Of a stretch of DNA of 64,000 nucleotides, positions 60,432-64,000 are shown piece by piece; position 1 is the stretch's first letter; each line of letters starts with the position of its first letter. A program made the translations under genes and the position numbers. This DNA is from Desnuesiella massiliensis. GTDB taxonomy: Bacteria > Bacillota > Clostridia > Clostridiales > Clostridiaceae. Below the pieces are notes generated by a model. The model was not told the DNA's origin, searched no databases, and saw only the letters and a program-made list of their open reading frames with translations. Location: the NCBI RefSeq assembly GCF_001403615.1, contig NZ_LN879455.1, positions 806,001 to 870,000 on the forward strand, written 5' to 3'.

Positions 60432-61790
60432 TTAATTTAAGCACAAATGGAGTATCATATAGATTATATTTAGATTTTTTTCTGAGTAAAATGAGTTTTT
60501 AGCTTGATCAAAGACTTGCTTTTTCAAATTGTACTTTATGCTCTTATAAATTACAGGAGATATATTAGTGCTTTCAGGAGTTGCAATACTAGGAAGCCTA
60601 AATTGTAGTTCATCCAATAAATCTTCAGATTTAAGGGTGTAATTATCATACCTTTCAGGATCATCTAAATTAGGAGCATCAGGCCAACTAGACACTATTC
60701 CTGAGTGAATAACTTGACGTTTATAAATATCCCCAAGACTATTAAGCTCTTCATTACCTTCATTATAATATAGGGTGGATAACAAGTAGAAGAAGATTTC
60801 TGAAGAAGAGAAATCTATCTCTTTTTTATCGGAGTTTTTTAAGAAAATACCTTGCTCTGGATTATATAGTGATAATAAATATTCATTTATTTTATCACCG
60901 CTCTTTGAAAACATCATCATATCTGTATTTTTATTAAACAAGTAAATATTAATTAATATAAGTGATTGATATTCAATTTTTAAATTCTCTTCTCCTTCTA
61001 TCCGATCTACCATATAATCCATTAAATCTAATAATAAAGTTTTTGCTTCTTCCATATTTGAATATCTATAGAATAAATTTAGTGCAAAGCAAAGCTTTAT
61101 ATTTTCTTCTAAGGATAGTTCATATAATTCTTCTCTATAGGTTAGGAACATGTTTAATATATCCTGAGAGAAAACTCTGTAAGCTTCAGAATCTTTATTA
61201 TCTGATAGAGTAGAAAATTTATAGTAGGCTGCCATCATTAAAGCTTGATCGGAAAATTTGAATTTATTTTTTTTAACTTCAAATTTTATGTCTCTAGTGG
61301 TATCTTCTGAAACATTTATTTTATCTACAAATACCCCTTCTTCACTTCTCATGTAGGAAGAATAAAAATCCAACTGAAGCTTAGCTAAATTTCCGTAAAC
61401 ATAAGTAAGAGCATAAAGAGATCTGTCTATGCTTTGAAATTTTTTGTAGTAATCTATTAAGTCTAAAATGGATAAAGTCATAAAAGCATTACTAGAAACA
61501 GTTATCTCTTTCTTAAAGCTACCTTCATCCCAAGACATCCTGTTTTTTTCTCCTTCAACTTTAGGGTTAGCCTTTTTATAAATACATAAAAGTGGAGAAT
61601 TTTCTTTAAATATGTTAATATCAATGTTAGGTATGTTTTTTATTTTTAACTCTTTAGTAGAAGTGCATATACCGCATTTTGAATGAAGTACTATTAGTCT
61701 TAGAGATTCTTTTGCAAAATGAAATAATTGATTTTTTATAATTTTTGAATTCAATGAGTTGATTCGTAAAAAAGGACCCATATATCTCAA
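60432..61790 (-). CDS. Hypothetical protein, about 452 residues
   Basis: A large soluble protein I do not recognise. An in-frame GTG at 61799 lies inside AAGAGGTGA; the TTG at 61790, eight bases behind AGAGG, is the better start. The N-terminal part has three Cys (HSKCGICTSTKEL). The rest is mostly helical with tandem helix pairs (for example DLIDYYKKFQSIDRSLYALT and NLFYRYSNMEEAKTLLLDLM), reminiscent of alpha/alpha-barrel or TPR-like folds. There is no signal peptide. It is divergent from the AIR-synthase-like gene (about 100 bases between starts). Confidence 0.6.
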   Translation of the reverse strand: MRYMGPFLRINSLNSKIIKNQLFHFAKESLRLIVLHSKCGICTSTKELKIKNIPNIDINIFKENSPLLCIYKKANPKVEGEKNRMSWDEGSFKKEITVSSNAFMTLSILDLIDYYKKFQSIDRSLYALTYVYGNLAKLQLDFYSSYMRSEEGVFVDKINVSEDTTRDIKFEVKKNKFKFSDQALMMAAYYKFSTLSDNKDSEAYRVFSQDILNMFLTYREELYELSLEENIKLCFALNLFYRYSNMEEAKTLLLDLMDYMVDRIEGEENLKIEYQSLILINIYLFNKNTDMMMFSKSGDKINEYLLSLYNPEQGIFLKNSDKKEIDFSSSEIFFYLLSTLYYNEGNEELNSLGDIYKRQVIHSGIVSSWPDAPNLDDPERYDNYTLKSEDLLDELQFRLPSIATPESTNISPVIYKSIKYNLKKQVFDQAKNSFYSEKNLNIIYMILHLCLN

Positions 61791-61887
61791 ACCATTCACC
61801 TCTTAAAATTAATCCTTATATAAATAATATGAGATATAATATTAAATAGTGCTAGTTTTATAAATTTTTTTAAAGTGGGGTAATAAA

Positions 61888-62865
61888 ATGAATATAGGAA
61901 AATTAAATTGGGATGATTTAGAGCAGATTATTAATAGATATAAAAGTGTAAAGAGAGATGAGGTCATTATAAGGAATGGTATAGGAGAGGATTGTTCGGT
62001 AATAGATTTTGGAGAAGAGGAATGCGTACTATCCACAGATCCTATTACAGGAACTACAAAAAATATGGGGAAATTGGCAGTACATATTAATTGCAATGAT
62101 ATTGCCTCTTGTGGAGTAGAACCCTTAGGAATAATGGTTACAATTTTGGCACCACCCAATGTTGAGCTAGATGATATAAGTTCCATTATGAAAGAAATAG
62201 ATGAGGAAACCCAAAAACTTAATATTGAAATATTAGGTGGTCATACTGAGATTACTGATGCTGTAAACAGAATGGTGGTTTCCTGCACTGTTATAGGAAA
62301 AGGTAAAAGAGGAAAAGCTGTAGCTACTTCTGGAGCTAAAGATGGAGATGATATAATAGTAACCAAGGATTTGGCCTTAGAGGGTACTGGTATTATTATA
62401 AACGAATATAAAGAAAAACTCCAAAATATATTAGGGGAAGAGGAACTTTTAGAGGGTAGAACATATATTGAACATATAAGCGTAGTAAAAGAAGGAATAA
62501 TATGTGGTAATTTCGGAGTAAACTCTATGCATGATATTACAGAAGGTGGTGTTCTAGGTGCCTTATGGGAAATGGCAGAGGCTTCAGAACTCGGATTTAA
62601 GGTTTATGAATCAATAATGCCTATAACTAATTTGACTAAAAAGATTTGTAATACTTTAAATATTGATGCCTTAAGACTAATTTCTTCAGGTAGTATGCTG
62701 ATAACCACAAATAGGGGGAAAGAGCTAGTTGAATTATTAAAAAATAATGGAATTAAAGCTACTATTATAGGAAAAATAACAGATAGTAAGGGGATTTTAG
62801 TAAGTAACCATGAAGAAGTAGAAGTTATGCCACCAAAGAGAGATGAGTTATTTAATATTAAATAA
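61888..62865 (+). CDS. AIR synthase-related (PurM/HypE-like) ATP-binding protein
   Basis: A 325-residue protein of the PurM/SelD/HypE/ThiL superfamily. The N-terminal half has the ATP/metal region GIGEDCSVIDFGEEECVLSTD and KLAVHINCNDIASCGVEPLG, then ILGGHTEITDAVNRMVVSCT. The C-terminal half has MHDITEGGVLGALWEMAEAS and LRLISSGSMLIT. It lacks the C-terminal Cys tail of true HypE, and no hyp or pur genes are nearby, so the substrate is unknown. GTGGGG lies before the ATG. rph follows after 16 bases. Confidence 0.85.
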   Translation: MNIGKLNWDDLEQIINRYKSVKRDEVIIRNGIGEDCSVIDFGEEECVLSTDPITGTTKNMGKLAVHINCNDIASCGVEPLGIMVTILAPPNVELDDISSIMKEIDEETQKLNIEILGGHTEITDAVNRMVVSCTVIGKGKRGKAVATSGAKDGDDIIVTKDLALEGTGIIINEYKEKLQNILGEEELLEGRTYIEHISVVKEGIICGNFGVNSMHDITEGGVLGALWEMAEASELGFKVYESIMPITNLTKKICNTLNIDALRLISSGSMLITTNRGKELVELLKNNGIKATIIGKITDSKGILVSNHEEVEVMPPKRDELFNIK

Positions 62866-62881
62866 ATTGGAGGTTTGAAAT

Positions 62882-63631
62882 ATGAGAATTGATGGAAGAA
62901 AGAATGATCAAATAAGACCAGTTAAAATAACAAGAAACTATACGAAATATGCAGAGGGCTCAGTATTAATTGAAGTAGGAGATACAAAAGTGATTTGTAA
63001 TGCTTCCATAGAAGATAAGGTTCCTCCCTTTCTAAAGGGCACAGGAGAGGGATGGATAACTTGCGAATACAATATGCTTCCAAGATCTACCCATGTTAGA
63101 AAGCCCAGAGATATATCCAAATTAAAATTAGATGGTAGAACTATGGAGATACAAAGACTTATAGGAAGAGCATTAAGATCAATAGTTAACTTAAAAGCTA
63201 TAGGGGAAAAAACCATATGGATTGATTGTGATGTCATTCAAGCAGATGGAGGTACAAGAACTACATCTATAACAGGAGCTTTTATAGCCTTAGTAGATGC
63301 AGTAAATAAACTTCATAAGCAAAGTCCTTTTGAGGTATATCCCGTGAGAAACTTTGTAAGTGCAATAAGTGTTGGTATATTAAATGGCAATAAAATAATT
63401 GATTTATGCTATGAAGAAGATTCCAAGGCAAAAGTGGATATGAATGTTATCATGACAGAAGAAGGGGAATTTGTAGAAGTTCAAGGTACTGGTGAGGAGA
63501 GTCCTTTTAGCAGAAATGATCTCAATGATTTGTTAGCTTTAGCCGAAAAAGGTATTAAGCAGTTAATCAACATTCAAAAGGAAACTTTAAAAATGGATTG
63601 TTTATGGATAGGTACAGGAGAGGAGAAATAG
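62882..63631 (+). CDS. rph: Ribonuclease PH
   Basis: A 249-residue phosphorolytic 3' exonuclease trimming tRNA precursors. RNase PH signatures: MRIDGRKNDQIRPVKITRNY at the start, CEYNMLPRSTHVRKPRDISK (phosphate-binding Arg), QRLIGRALRSIVNL, and DCDVIQADGGTRTTSITGAF with the catalytic Asp. The C-terminal EVQGTGEESPFSRNDLNDLL completes it. The length fits. GGAGG precedes the ATG. rdgB follows, a conserved pair. Confidence 0.97.
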   Translation: MRIDGRKNDQIRPVKITRNYTKYAEGSVLIEVGDTKVICNASIEDKVPPFLKGTGEGWITCEYNMLPRSTHVRKPRDISKLKLDGRTMEIQRLIGRALRSIVNLKAIGEKTIWIDCDVIQADGGTRTTSITGAFIALVDAVNKLHKQSPFEVYPVRNFVSAISVGILNGNKIIDLCYEEDSKAKVDMNVIMTEEGEFVEVQGTGEESPFSRNDLNDLLALAEKGIKQLINIQKETLKMDCLWIGTGEEK

Positions 63632-63636
63632 TATTA

Positions 63637-64000
63637 ATGAAAAAACTTATAGTAGCAAGCAATAATGAACACAAGATAACAGAGATAAAACAAATATTAG
63701 AGGATATGGATATAGAAATATTATCCCTAAAGGAAATGAATATAGATATAGACGTAGTAGAAGATGGTAAAACTTTCATTGAAAATGCAAGAAAAAAAGC
63801 TATAGAAATATATGAATATTTAGTTCATAGAGGAGACAAAAATTTTATAGTAATGTCTGATGATTCAGGTCTAATGGTTGATGCATTAAATGGAAGACCA
63901 GGAGTTTACTCAGCTAGATATGCAGGAGAACATGGCAATTCAAAAAAGAATAATGAGAAAATTTTAAAAGAACTTCAAGGGGTAGATTTTGAACATAGAG
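63637..64000 (+). CDS. rdgB: XTP/dITP diphosphatase, 3' end cut by window
   Basis: The first 121 codons of a Ham1/RdgB-type non-canonical purine NTP pyrophosphatase, which removes XTP, ITP and dITP. Start MKKLIVASNNEHKITEIKQI with the substrate-binding S/T-x-N-x-H/K-K pattern. Then TFIENARKKAIEIY, DDSGLMVDALNGRPGVYSAR (metal-binding Asp and nucleotide loop) and YAGEHGNSKKNNEKI. The gene continues beyond the window. Five bases separate it from rph, and GGAGAGGAG lies at the end of rph. Confidence 0.95.
   Translation, partial: MKKLIVASNNEHKITEIKQILEDMDIEILSLKEMNIDIDVVEDGKTFIENARKKAIEIYEYLVHRGDKNFIVMSDDSGLMVDALNGRPGVYSARYAGEHGNSKKNNEKILKELQGVDFEHR

Overview
The window comes from a low-GC, anaerobic, butyrate-forming Firmicute, most likely a Clostridium sensu stricto relative. 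The evidence is strong AT bias, purine-rich Shine-Dalgarno sites, frequent TTG starts, a crt-bcd-etfB-etfA-hbd cluster with Rex beside it, an NfnAB transhydrogenase, a monomeric [FeFe] hydrogenase and a clostridial OGG1-type glycosylase. No thiolase, rRNA, tRNA, CRISPR or prophage is visible. Most genes are ordinary chromosomal genes; the accessory content is one IS4-family insertion, two copies of a MITE-like palindrome and several intergenic hairpins.

Layout. 1-3.7 kb: two chemoreceptors separated by a P-type ATPase remnant. 3.8-7.9 kb: a Spo0B-type histidine kinase and a LytTR regulator, with NfeD and flotillin-like FloA genes between them. 7.9-8.8 kb: a manganese riboswitch and the Mn efflux gene mntP. 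8.8-10.24 kb: an IS inserted into the loop of the bidirectional terminator shared by mntP and a ferritin gene. 10.2-14.5 kb: ferritin, then a minus-strand operon of kinase, response regulator, LiaF-like membrane protein and glycerophosphodiesterase. 14.7-20.5 kb: rex and the butyrate operon. 20.7-24.6 kb: a sigma-54 enhancer-binding activator and an iron alcohol dehydrogenase. 25-31 kb: nfnAB, ogg, [FeFe] hydrogenase and a TVP38 protein. 32-35.7 kb: CIRCE-groESL, then prepilin peptidase and pilin. 35.9-39.1 kb: guanine riboswitch-guaB-guaA. 39.7-45.7 kb: an oppABCDF-type peptide transporter. 46-52.8 kb: pgi, yaiI, a triple-tyrosine repeat protein with a lytic transglycosylase, a pseudouridine synthase and a yerC-like gene. 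53-57.2 kb: pcrA-ligA. 57.4-64 kb: small membrane proteins, an orphan solute-binding lipoprotein, an unknown 452-residue protein, an AIR-synthase-like protein, rph and the start of rdgB.

How it fits together. The strongest regulatory story is redox and fermentation control. Both crt and the alcohol dehydrogenase gene have sigma-54 -24/-12 elements of the form TGGCATGAAT(T/A)TTGC. Both have a Rex-type TTGTTA half-site next to the promoter. One AcoR-like enhancer-binding protein is encoded between them, and the dehydrogenase has three 17-bp TGTTCT-N5-AGAACA-like sites upstream. This suggests a joint sigma-54/Rex switch for butyryl-CoA formation and alcohol formation, with NfnAB and the hydrogenase handling the ferredoxin/NAD(P)H balance nearby.

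Other items worth attention are the IS in the shared terminator, with its own Shine-Dalgarno-sequestering hairpin; the near-identical inverted MITE pair; two 56-nt hairpins with compensatory stem changes lying between convergent genes; and a pilin gene with a strong Shine-Dalgarno but no canonical start codon. All calls are from reading the sequence; no database search or folding program was run.
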